Assembly (NCBI GenBank): GCA_903908065.1
Contig: CAIVQO010000090.1
Coordinates: forward strand, 163,278-227,277
From: an uncultured beta proteobacterium
Lineage (GTDB): Bacteria; Pseudomonadota; Gammaproteobacteria; Burkholderiales; Rhodocyclaceae
DNA: 64,000 nt
Direction of reading: 5' to 3'
Part shown: piece by piece, positions 43,497 through 50,772 of the stretch
Numbering within the stretch: the first letter of the stretch is position 1
How the letters are laid out: each line of letters begins with the position of its first letter
Position numbers and translations under genes: made by a program
Notes under the pieces: generated by a model
Database searches by the model: none
Seen by the model: only the letters and a program-made list of their open reading frames with translations
Told to the model about the DNA's origin: nothing

Positions 43497-44540
43497 ATGA
43501 CATTAATGGGCTTGCTGGGCATCGAGTTGCCGCTTATCCAGGCGCCGCTGGCCGGCGTGCAGGGCAGCGCTCTGTGCATCGCGGCCTCCGCGGCCGGTGC
43601 GCTCGGGTCGTTGCCGGCGGCGATGCTGGCGCCGGATGCCTTGCGTGCCGAACTGGCGACGATCCGCGCTGCGACATCGCGACCATTCAATCTCAACTTC
43701 TTCTGCCACGCCGCGCCCCCGCCCGATGCGGCGCGCGAAGCTGCCTGGCGCAGTGCATTGGAGCCCTACTACCGCGAGTTCGGCATCGATCCCGCGGGCA
43801 TCGCGGCGGGCCCGGGGCGGCGACCCTTTGATGCGGAGGCGGCGGCATTGGTCGCCGAATTCAGGCCGCCGGTCGTCAGCTTCCACTTTGGTTTGCCGGC
43901 GCCCGAACTGATGGCGCAGGTCAAGTCAGCCGGCGCCGTGGTGCTGTCCTCCGCCACCACGGTGGACGAAGCGCGTTGGCTGGAGGCGCACGGCGCCGAC
44001 GTGATCATTGCCCAGGGCCTCGAAGCCGGTGGCCATCGGGGGCATTTCCTGTCCCTCGACCTGTCGCTGCAGGCCGGCACCTTCGCCCTGTTGCCGCAGG
44101 TGGTGGGTGCGGTGCGGGTGCCGGTGGTCGCCGCCGGCGGCATCGCCGATGCCGATGGCGTGGCGGCGGCGATGGCGCTGGGTGCCGCCGGGGTGCAGGT
44201 TGGCACCGCCTTCATGCTTTGCGCCGAGGCGACCACCCCACCCCTGCATCGCGCTGCGCTGAAGAGCCCGGCTGCCGCGCATACCGCCCTGACCAATCTC
44301 TACACCGGCCGCCCCGCGCGCGGCTTGCTGACGCGGCTGATGCGCGAGCTTGGCCCGCTGTCCGACGTGGTGCCGGAGTTCCCCCTCGCGACGGCGGCGC
44401 TGGCGCCGCTGCGCGCCCGGGCCGAAGCGGCCGGTTTGACCGATTTCTCGCCGCTGTGGTGCGGACAGAATGCCAGCGGCTGTCGCGAGATGCCCGCCGC
44501 CGAACTGGTGCGCGAACTGGCCAGGGGCTTCCAGCGCTGA
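43497..44540 (+). CDS. Nitronate monooxygenase family FMN protein
   Basis: A 347-residue TIM-barrel flavoprotein of the nitronate monooxygenase (2-nitropropane dioxygenase) family. LLGIELPLIQAPLAGVQG opens the barrel. ADVIIAQGLEAGGHRG carries the family's FMN phosphate/His region near residue 180, followed by VPVVAAGGIADADGVAAAMALGAAGVQVGTAF. Members oxidise alkyl nitronates such as propionate-3-nitronate; specificity is not assignable. It is divergent from the HPP gene and followed by selA 81 bp later. Confidence 0.9.
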   Translation: MTLMGLLGIELPLIQAPLAGVQGSALCIAASAAGALGSLPAAMLAPDALRAELATIRAATSRPFNLNFFCHAAPPPDAAREAAWRSALEPYYREFGIDPAGIAAGPGRRPFDAEAAALVAEFRPPVVSFHFGLPAPELMAQVKSAGAVVLSSATTVDEARWLEAHGADVIIAQGLEAGGHRGHFLSLDLSLQAGTFALLPQVVGAVRVPVVAAGGIADADGVAAAMALGAAGVQVGTAFMLCAEATTPPLHRAALKSPAAAHTALTNLYTGRPARGLLTRLMRELGPLSDVVPEFPLATAALAPLRARAEAAGLTDFSPLWCGQNASGCREMPAAELVRELARGFQR

Positions 44541-44621
44541 CTGCTGCGCTGCGGCGTGATTGTGGCGGCGCCTGCCGCTAGAATCACGTTATCGTTGTTT
44601 CTGCCCGGTCCGGGTGAAATC

Positions 44622-46028
44622 ATGAATCCACTCTCCCAGCTTCCGTCCGTCGACCGCCTGCTCGCCAGCGCGGCGTTGCTCCCCCTGATCGAATCCCACG
44701 GCCGCGCCGTAGTCACCGAGGCGATACGTGCCGCGCTCGCCGCCGCCCGCGAAGCCGTGAAGCAGGGCGCGCCGCTGCCCGACGAGGCTGGGCTGCTGGC
44801 AAAAGTCGGCGCCCGCGTCACGGCGAAAATGGCGCCGAAGCTGCGCCCGGTGTTCAACCTCACCGGCACCGTGCTGCATACCAACCTCGGCCGCGCGCCG
44901 CTGCCCGAGGAAGCGGTGCAGGCGATCGTCATGGCGGCGCGCAACCCCTGCGCGCTGGAATACGACATCGAGTCCGGCGGCCGCGGCGACCGTGATGACA
45001 TCGTCAATGAACTGCTGTGCGAGCTGACCGGCGCCGAAGCGGCGACGGTGGTGAACAACAACGCCGCTGCCGTATTCCTGCTGCTCAACACCCTGGCGCC
45101 GAAGAAGCAGGTGATCGTTTCGCGCGGCGAACTGATCGAGATCGGCGGCGCTTTCCGCGTGCCCGACATCATGAGCCGTGCCGGGGCCAAGCTGGTCGAA
45201 GTCGGCACCACCAACCGCACCCACCTCAGGGACTTCGCCGAGGCCATCAACCCGCGCACGGCGATGCTGATGAAGGTGCACGCCAGCAACTACGCGATCC
45301 ACGGCTTTACCCACGCCGTGCCCGAGGCCGAACTGGCGGCGCTGGCGCATGACAAAGGCCTGCCCTTCGTCATCGACCTCGGCAGCGGCACGCTGACCGA
45401 CCTCGCCGCCTGGGGCCTGCCGCACGAACCGACGCCTCGTGAAGCCATCGCCGCCGGCGCCGACCTGGTCACCTTTTCCGGAGACAAGCTGCTGGGCGGG
45501 CCGCAAGCCGGCCTGCTGGTGGGGCGCAGGGAGCTGATCGCGAGGATCAAGAAGAATCCGCTCAAGCGCGCGCTGCGCGTCGGCAAGCTGACGCTGGCCG
45601 CGCTGGAGGCCGTACTCGCGCTCTACCGCGATCCCGAGCGCCTGCATTTACGCCTGACCGCCGTGCGCCAACTGACGCGGCCCGAGGCCGAGATCGCGGC
45701 GCAGGCGGCGCGCCTGCTGCCGGTCTTGCAGGCGGCGCTGGGGGCACTTCCGGTGACGGTGCAGATCATTGCCTTGAAGTCCCAGATCGGTTCCGGTTCG
45801 CTGCCGGTGGATCGCCTGCCCTCGGCCGGTTTCGCCGTTCGCCCGACGGGGAAGAAGGGCGGCGTGCTGAACCGCATCGAGGCTGCCCTGCGCGGCGTGG
45901 CGCCCCCCTTGCGTCCGGTAATCGGCCGCATCGAAGACGGCGCGCTGCTGCTCGATCTGCGCTGCCTCGACGCGAAGGACGAAGCCGACTTCAACGCAAC
46001 GATTGCCGCGCTGGCCGTCAGACCATGA
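44622..46028 (+). CDS. selA: L-seryl-tRNA(Sec) selenium transferase
   Basis: Converts Ser-tRNA(Sec) to Sec-tRNA(Sec) using selenophosphate and PLP. The 468 residues are near E. coli length (463). The [20 protein letters not shown] block, [13 protein letters not shown] and the PLP lysine in [14 protein letters not shown] (near residue 293) are intact. The start at ATG 44622 gives [16 protein letters not shown]; the longer open frame is not conserved. A copy of the dispersed repeat encodes KVGARVTA at residues 61-68, just before the conserved catalytic domain. Overlap region with selB contains a 14-bp duplication. Confidence 0.96.
   Translation: MNPLSQLPSVDRLLASAALLPLIESHGRAVVTEAIRAALAAAREAVKQGAPLPDEAGLLAKVGARVTAKMAPKLRPVFNLTGTVLHTNLGRAPLPEEAVQAIVMAARNPCALEYDIESGGRGDRDDIVNELLCELTGAEAATVVNNNAAAVFLLLNTLAPKKQVIVSRGELIEIGGAFRVPDIMSRAGAKLVEVGTTNRTHLRDFAEAINPRTAMLMKVHASNYAIHGFTHAVPEAELAALAHDKGLPFVIDLGSGTLTDLAAWGLPHEPTPREAIAAGADLVTFSGDKLLGGPQAGLLVGRRELIARIKKNPLKRALRVGKLTLAALEAVLALYRDPERLHLRLTAVRQLTRPEAEIAAQAARLLPVLQAALGALPVTVQIIALKSQIGSGSLPVDRLPSAGFAVRPTGKKGGVLNRIEAALRGVAPPLRPVIGRIEDGALLLDLRCLDAKDEADFNATIAALAVRP
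44802..44824 (-). repeat. Dispersed 23-bp repeat, copy 8 (in selA)
   Basis: Minus-strand orientation: GCCGTGACGCG then GGCGCCGACTTT. Right half conserved except the first base, left half partly diverged. Read by selA as KVGARVTA. Confidence 0.6.
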
Positions 46029-46052
46029 TCGTCGGCACATGATTGTCGGAAC
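46025..46052 (+). repeat. 14-bp tandem duplication at the selA/selB junction
   Basis: ATGATCGTCGGCAC (46025-46038) is followed by ATGATTGTCGGAAC (46039-46052), 12 of 14 bases alike. The second is the true selB start (MIVGT). The first overlaps the selA stop and would encode MIVGT followed at once by TGA, which overlaps the real ATG. Confidence 0.8.
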
Positions 46053-47985
46053 TGCGGGCCACATCGACCACGGCAAGACCACGCTGGTGAAGGCGCTCAC
46101 CGGCGTGGATGCCGACCGCCTGCCGGAAGAAAAGGCGCGCGGCATCACCCTCGACCTCGGCTATGCCTATGCGCCCCTGGCGGATGGCGGGGTGCTCGGT
46201 TTCGTCGATGTGCCGGGCCACGAAAAGCTGATCCACAACATGCTGGCCGGCGCCACCGGCATCGATTTCGTGCTGCTGGTGGTCGCCGCCGACGACGGCC
46301 CGATGCCGCAGACGCGCGAGCATCTGGAACTGCTCGACTTGCTCGGCCTGACCCGCGGAGCCGTGGCGCTCAATAAGATCGACGCCGTGACCCCGCAGCG
46401 CCTGGACGAAGCGCGGGCTGAGGTTGAGGCGCTGCTGGCCGGCACGGCACTCGCGGGCTGCCCGTTGTTCCCGCTCTCGGCGAAGGGCGGCGAGGGCGTG
46501 GCGGCGCTGCGCGCCCACCTCGACGCGGAAGCGGCGCGGACTGTTCCGCGACGGGCGGAGGCCGGCCGCTTCCGCCTCGCCATCGACCGCTGCTTCAGCC
46601 TGGCCGGGGCCGGCACGGTGGTCACCGGCACGGCGCATGCGGGAAAAGTCGGCGCTGGCGACACGGTGACGATCGCGCCGGCGGCGCGGCGCGGGCCGCT
46701 GCGGGCGCGGGTGCGCAGCCTGCACGTGCAGGACCGTCCGGCGCCGCAGGGTGCGGCCGGCGAACGCATCGCCCTGGCGCTGACCGGCGACTTCGAGAAG
46801 GCCGACATCGCGCGCGGCATGTGGGTGGTCGATCCGGCGCTGGCCGTTCCGCTGACCCGCTTCCATGGCGAGCTGCGCGTCCCGGCCGCCGCTGCGCCGC
46901 TGCGGCATTTGCAGAACGTTCACGTGCACCTCGGCACCGAGGACATCCTCGGCCGCGTTGCGCTGCTCGATTGCACCGAGGCGGCGCCGGGCAGCGCGGC
47001 GTTGGTCGAGATCCTGCTCGAACGCGAAACCCTGGCCCTGCGCGGCGACCGCTTCGTGCTGCGCGATGCCGGCGCCCAGCGCACCGTGGCGGGCGGGCGC
47101 GTGCTCGACATCGTTCCGCCGACGCGGCACAAGCGCAGCGCCGAGCGGCTTGCCCTGCTCGGCACCCTGCGTGCGGACGACTCACTCGCGGTGCTGGAAC
47201 TCATGACGCGGCAGGGGCTGGCCGGCGTCGACCTGGACCGCGTTGCCGTGGCATGGAACCTGTTGCCGGCCGATGCGGATGCCCTGTGGCAGCGCGCCGG
47301 GCTGCGCCAGGTGCGCGCCGGCGACGGGCAGCTGGGCTTTGCCGCCGCGACCTGGGAAGCACTGGCCCGGCGCCTGCTGGATGCCCTGGCACGGGAACAC
47401 GAGCGCGCCCCGGACCTGACCGGGGTCGAACGCGAACGCCTGCGGCGCATGACCGCGGCCAACCTGCCGCGGGCTGCCTTCGACGTGCTGGCCGGCGAGC
47501 TGCTGGCCGCCGGCGCGGTGGCGCAGACCCGTGCCTGGCTGCATCTGCCGAACCATGCCGTCAGCGTCTCGGCGGCCGACCGCGACCTGTTCGCGGTGCT
47601 GAAGCCCCTGCTCGATGCGCAGGCATTCAATCCGCCGCGGGTGCGCGACGTGTTCCGCGCCAGCGGCACGCCCGAGGACACCGTGCGCCAGTTGTTCCGC
47701 CGCATGGCGCGTGGCGGCGAGCTGTATCCGGTGGCGCACGACCACTTTTTCACCGCCGCGGCGGTGGCCGAGCTGGCCGCCATCGTCGCCCGCCTGAGCG
47801 CCGAAAATGGCGCTGCGCGTGCCGCCGACCTGCGCAATGTCATTTATGCCGATGGCAGCGGCGGGCGCAAAGTGGCGATCCAGATCCTCGAATTCTTCGA
47901 CCGCATCGGCTACACTCGCCGGGTGCGTGACGAACACGTGGTACGCGGCAACGGCGCGGGTCAGGCATGGATGGACAATAACTAA
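46039..47985 (+). CDS. selB: Selenocysteine-specific elongation factor
   Basis: GTPase that carries Sec-tRNA(Sec) to UGA codons with a SECIS hairpin; 648 residues. G1 [17 protein letters not shown] starts at residue 4, followed by the [10 protein letters not shown] switch, G3 DVPGHEK and G4 NKID. Domains II-III come next and four winged-helix domains make up the C-terminal third (from about residue 385), ending in a basic loop ([16 protein letters not shown]) that binds SECIS RNA. ATG 46039 follows the selA stop by 10 bp. The dispersed repeat encodes KVGAGDTV at residues 203-210, a stretch where the EF-Tu-like domain II normally has a similar G-x-V-x-x-G-D turn. selC begins 8 bp after the stop. 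Confidence 0.96.
   Translation: MIVGTAGHIDHGKTTLVKALTGVDADRLPEEKARGITLDLGYAYAPLADGGVLGFVDVPGHEKLIHNMLAGATGIDFVLLVVAADDGPMPQTREHLELLDLLGLTRGAVALNKIDAVTPQRLDEARAEVEALLAGTALAGCPLFPLSAKGGEGVAALRAHLDAEAARTVPRRAEAGRFRLAIDRCFSLAGAGTVVTGTAHAGKVGAGDTVTIAPAARRGPLRARVRSLHVQDRPAPQGAAGERIALALTGDFEKADIARGMWVVDPALAVPLTRFHGELRVPAAAAPLRHLQNVHVHLGTEDILGRVALLDCTEAAPGSAALVEILLERETLALRGDRFVLRDAGAQRTVAGGRVLDIVPPTRHKRSAERLALLGTLRADDSLAVLELMTRQGLAGVDLDRVAVAWNLLPADADALWQRAGLRQVRAGDGQLGFAAATWEALARRLLDALAREHERAPDLTGVERERLRRMTAANLPRAAFDVLAGELLAAGAVAQTRAWLHLPNHAVSVSAADRDLFAVLKPLLDAQAFNPPRVRDVFRASGTPEDTVRQLFRRMARGGELYPVAHDHFFTAAAVAELAAIVARLSAENGAARAADLRNVIYADGSGGRKVAIQILEFFDRIGYTRRVRDEHVVRGNGAGQAWMDNN
46645..46667 (-). 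repeat. Dispersed 23-bp repeat, copy 9 (in selB)
   Basis: Minus-strand orientation; matches the consensus at all positions except the first (ACCGTGTCGCC then AGCGCCGACTTT), and extends to TTCC. Read by selB as KVGAGDTV in the domain II turn. Confidence 0.85.
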
Positions 47986-47993
47986 AGTACTAC

Positions 47994-48089
47994 GGAAGAG
48001 AACGTTCCCCGGTGGGGCGGCCGGTCTTCAAAATCGGCAGGGGTCGCCACGCGGTCCCTGGTGGGTTCGACTCCCTCTCTCTTCCGCCA
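47994..48089 (+). tRNA. selC: tRNA-Sec (anticodon UCA)
   Basis: A 96-nt tRNA with the selenocysteine-specific long acceptor/T stack and a large variable arm (about 23 nt: AGGGGTCGCCACGCGGTCCC as its core). Acceptor GGAAGAGA pairs with TCTCTTCC; anticodon loop CTTCAAA gives TCA (48028-48030). T-loop GTTCGACTC and encoded CCA are present. It starts 8 bp after the selB stop with no promoter of its own in sight, so it is probably cut from the selAB transcript. Confidence 0.96.
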
Positions 48090-48110
48090 ACCTTCCCCAA
48101 GGAGAGACAA

Positions 48111-48659
48111 ATGCACCAGACATCAAGAACCTACCTGCTGTCGGCGGCTGGCGCGCTGCTGCTCGCCGCCTGTGCGTCCCAAACCAGCGCCCCGCCTGCG
48201 GACCGGATCGCCAGCGCCACGCTCGAAGCCCGCTCGGGCAGCAGCGTGACCGGGGTGGTGACCTTCACCACGCGCGGCGACCGGCTGTTCGTCGATGCCC
48301 GGGTCAGCGGCCTGACCCCCGGCGAGCATGGCTTCCATGTGCACGAGGTGGGCGATTGCAGCGCGGCCGACGCCACCAGCGCCAAGGGCCACTTCAATCC
48401 CGCTGGCAAGGCGCATGGCCACCACGGCGGCGCCGAGCGTCATGCCGGCGACATGCCGAACCTGGTGGCCGACAAGTCGGGCGGCGCCAACCTGGCGGCC
48501 GAGCTGACGCAGCTCACGCTCGGCAACGACGCCAGCAGCATTGCCGGGCGCGCCGTGGTGATCCACGCCGACCCCGACGACTACAAGTCGCAACCGGCCG
48601 GCAATTCCGGCAAGCGCGTGGCCTGCGGCGTGATACGCGTGGCGGCACCGAGGTACTGA
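48111..48659 (+). CDS. sodC: Cu/Zn superoxide dismutase, lipoprotein form
   Basis: Periplasmic superoxide dismutase, 182 residues. The signal peptide ends in a lipobox (LLLAACAS), so it is lipid-anchored. Copper and zinc ligands lie in GFHVHEVGDCS, KGHFNPAGKAHGHHGG and RAVVIHADPDDY; the disulfide cysteines are in GDCS and VACGVIRV. AAGGAGAG lies 6 bp before the ATG at 48111. It follows selC by 21 bp. A dismutase next to selenium genes may protect the oxygen-sensitive periplasmic selenoenzyme; that is inference. Confidence 0.93.
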   Translation: MHQTSRTYLLSAAGALLLAACASQTSAPPADRIASATLEARSGSSVTGVVTFTTRGDRLFVDARVSGLTPGEHGFHVHEVGDCSAADATSAKGHFNPAGKAHGHHGGAERHAGDMPNLVADKSGGANLAAELTQLTLGNDASSIAGRAVVIHADPDDYKSQPAGNSGKRVACGVIRVAAPRY

Positions 48660-48665
48660 GGAAGC

Positions 48666-49097
48666 ATGGCCCTGCTGCCTTTTCGCGGTGCGATACCCGA
48701 TGGCCTGCTCTACGATGCCGAGCACGACATGTGGGTGCGACGGCTGGGCGAGGAGGCGCTGATCGGCGCAACCGCGTTCGGCATCCATCGTGCCGGAGAA
48801 ATCATTGGCTTCACCGCCAAACCGAAAGGCGCGGAAGTCGAGGCGGGGCGCGGCATGGGCACGGTGGAATGCGCCAAGACAGTGTTGGCGGTGCGCGCGC
48901 CGCTGTCCTTCGTGCTGGTCGAGGCGAATGAGGAGGCCGAGGAACATCCCGGCGTCCTCAACCGCGATCCCTACCAGGCCGGCTGGATGGTGCGCGCGCG
49001 GCCGACTGCGTGGGACGCCGAACGTGCCGGCCTGATCGATGCCGCGGCCTATCGTGAACATGTGGCGCGTGTCGAGCCGGGAGCGGAATTCGCGTGA
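48666..49097 (+). CDS. GcvH-like lipoyl-domain protein
   Basis: A 143-residue glycine-cleavage H-like protein. AEHDMWVRRLGEEALIGATAFGI and GEIIGFTAKPKGAEVEAGRGMGTVE follow the lipoyl-domain pattern. Lys71 in ECAKTVLAVRAPLS takes the place of the lipoylated lysine (canonical ESVKA). No P- or T-protein gene is near, and the sequence around the lysine is off-consensus, as in lipoate-binding proteins outside glycine cleavage such as LbpA. It is coupled by a GTGA overlap to a DsrE-like gene. Role unknown; carrying sulfur or selenium on lipoate is possible. Confidence 0.8.
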   Translation: MALLPFRGAIPDGLLYDAEHDMWVRRLGEEALIGATAFGIHRAGEIIGFTAKPKGAEVEAGRGMGTVECAKTVLAVRAPLSFVLVEANEEAEEHPGVLNRDPYQAGWMVRARPTAWDAERAGLIDAAAYREHVARVEPGAEFA

Positions 49098-49480
49098 GCG
49101 GCCAGCGCAAAAAACTTGCCATCCTGCTCTGGTCGGCGACGGCGGATCGTCCCGAACTGTGCGCCACGCCCTTCGTGCACGCCGCCGCCGCCGCCGCCTT
49201 CGACAGCGAGGTGGAAATCCATTTCGCCGGTCCGACGGTGCGCCTGCTGGTGGTTGGGGTGGCGGATGCGCTGCGTCCCTGGCCCGGCGTCGACACCTCG
49301 ATCTACCAGATGATGCGCCAGGCCACCAATCTCGGCGCCAGCCTGAATGCCTGCGCCATGGCCATGGGCGCCCTGGTGGCGAAGGACGAGGCCCTGATCC
49401 CCGAGTATGCCGGCACCATTGCCGCCAGCGCTTTCGTTGCCCGCGCGCTGGACCCGGAATGGGCGACGCTGGTGTATTGA
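49094..49480 (+). CDS. DsrE/DsrF-like protein
   Basis: A 128-residue DsrE-fold protein (KLAILLWSATADRPELCATPF, EVEIHFAGPTVRLL, NLGASLNACAMAMGAL). Family members carry sulfane sulfur on a conserved cysteine; the candidate here is Cys in SLNACAM near residue 91, with another at LCATP. Start is GTG 49094, overlapping the lipoyl-domain gene (GTGA). Its place between selC and mobA suggests trafficking of a chalcogen for selenocysteine or molybdenum cofactor, which is inference. Confidence 0.75.
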   Translation: MSGQRKKLAILLWSATADRPELCATPFVHAAAAAAFDSEVEIHFAGPTVRLLVVGVADALRPWPGVDTSIYQMMRQATNLGASLNACAMAMGALVAKDEALIPEYAGTIAASAFVARALDPEWATLVY

Positions 49481-49489
49481 GGCCCGGAT

Positions 49490-50173
49490 GTGAGTGCGCT
49501 CTCCTGCCCCTCTTGTCGCAAGCCGATGCAGCAGCACCAGTTTCAGCGCAAGCTGGGCGGCGAGCTTGGCCTCGACCTGTGCATGTCGTGCCAGGGCATC
49601 TGGTTCGACGATTTCGAAAGCCTGCAGTTGGCCCCGGCCGGAATCGTCGAACTCTTCCGCTTGATCCACGAACAGGACCCGAGTCTGCGCCAGCCGCTGG
49701 CGGCTTCCCTGCATTGCCCGCGCTGCGGCGAAGGCCTAATCCATTCGCAGGATCGGGTCAAGAGCGGGCGCTTTAACTACCTGCGCTGCAGCGAGCACGG
49801 CCGCTTCATCAGTTTCGGCCAGTTCATGATCGAAAAGGGCTTCGTTCGTCAGCTGAGTCCGGGCGAGATCAAGGCGCTGAGACCCCAGGTGGCCCTGCTG
49901 CGCTGCGCTTCCTGCGGGGCGCCGGTCGACATCCGCAAGGACAGCGCCTGCGCGCATTGCCGGACCCCGATCGCCGTGCTCGATGCGGATGCCGTGAAAA
50001 AGGCGCTGGCGGATTACACGCGGGGTGCGCCGGGTCGCTTGCCGCCACCGGTGGTCGCACTACCCCATGCAAGCGGTAGCCGGGGCGTTGCTGGCAACCC
50101 GGTGGTCGAGCCTGAGGTGGTGGATCTGCTGAAGCAGGGCATCGAATCCCTATGGGAAAGCGTGCTGTCATGA
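49490..50173 (+). CDS. Zinc-ribbon protein (TFIIB-type)
   Basis: A 227-residue cytosolic protein with three zinc-ribbon modules: LSCPSCRKPM with LCMSCQGIWFDD (zf-TFIIB type) in residues 3-45; LHCPRCGEGL with LRCSEHGRF near 75-105; and LRCASCGAPV with CAHCRTPI near 135-165. The last 60 residues are Pro/Ala-rich and end in a helix. Function is not known. Start GTG 49490; the ATG two bases earlier runs into a stop. Its end overlaps mobA (ATGA), so it belongs to the same unit. Confidence 0.7.
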   Translation: MSALSCPSCRKPMQQHQFQRKLGGELGLDLCMSCQGIWFDDFESLQLAPAGIVELFRLIHEQDPSLRQPLAASLHCPRCGEGLIHSQDRVKSGRFNYLRCSEHGRFISFGQFMIEKGFVRQLSPGEIKALRPQVALLRCASCGAPVDIRKDSACAHCRTPIAVLDADAVKKALADYTRGAPGRLPPPVVALPHASGSRGVAGNPVVEPEVVDLLKQGIESLWESVLS

Positions 50174-50772
50174 GGCCGAACATTACAGGGGTGATCTTGT
50201 CCGGCGGCGAAGGCCGGCGCATGGGCGGTGTCGACAAGGGGCTGGAACTCCTCGACGGCCGCCCGCTGGTGCACTTGGTCCTGGAGCGTCTGCGTCCCCA
50301 AGTCGGACGGGTGGTGATCAGCGCTAATCGCAACCTCGAGCGCTACCGAGAATTCGGCTGCGCGATCCTTGCGGACCGCATGCCGGGTTACTGCGGTCCT
50401 TTGGCCGGGCTGCAGGCGGCCATGTTCCAGGCTGACACGCCGCTGCTGCTCGCCGCCCCCTGCGATTCACCCCGGTTGCCGACCGACCTGGCGGCCAGAC
50501 TGGAAGAAGCGCTCGAGGCGGCGCATGCCGACCTTGCCGTGCCACTCGCCGGTGATCGTGTTCATCGTGCCTTTTGCCTGGCGCGGCGCGAGCTGCTGCC
50601 GCGGCTCGATGCCTTCCTGATCAGCGGCGGCCGCAAGCTCGGCCTCTGGTATGAATCGCTGCAGGTCGTGGAGGTCGACTTCGAGGACCAGGCCGCGGCA
50701 TTCGCCAACCTCAATTCGATGGACGACCTGGGCTGCATGGCTACCGGCATGCGCGCGATTGGGACGGCATGA
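50170..50772 (+). CDS. mobA: Molybdenum cofactor guanylyltransferase
   Basis: Joins GMP to molybdopterin to make the MGD used in formate dehydrogenase. The 200 residues show GVILSGGEGRRMGGVDKGLELLDGRPLV (GTP loop, residues 6-33), MPGYCGPLAGLQAAM and APCDSPRLP with the metal-binding Asp. The start at 50170 gives the ATGA overlap with the zinc-ribbon gene. Its presence 10 kb from fdoG links cofactor supply to the same locus. Overlaps the hybrid kinase start by 4 bp. Confidence 0.94.
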   Translation: MRPNITGVILSGGEGRRMGGVDKGLELLDGRPLVHLVLERLRPQVGRVVISANRNLERYREFGCAILADRMPGYCGPLAGLQAAMFQADTPLLLAAPCDSPRLPTDLAARLEEALEAAHADLAVPLAGDRVHRAFCLARRELLPRLDAFLISGGRKLGLWYESLQVVEVDFEDQAAAFANLNSMDDLGCMATGMRAIGTA

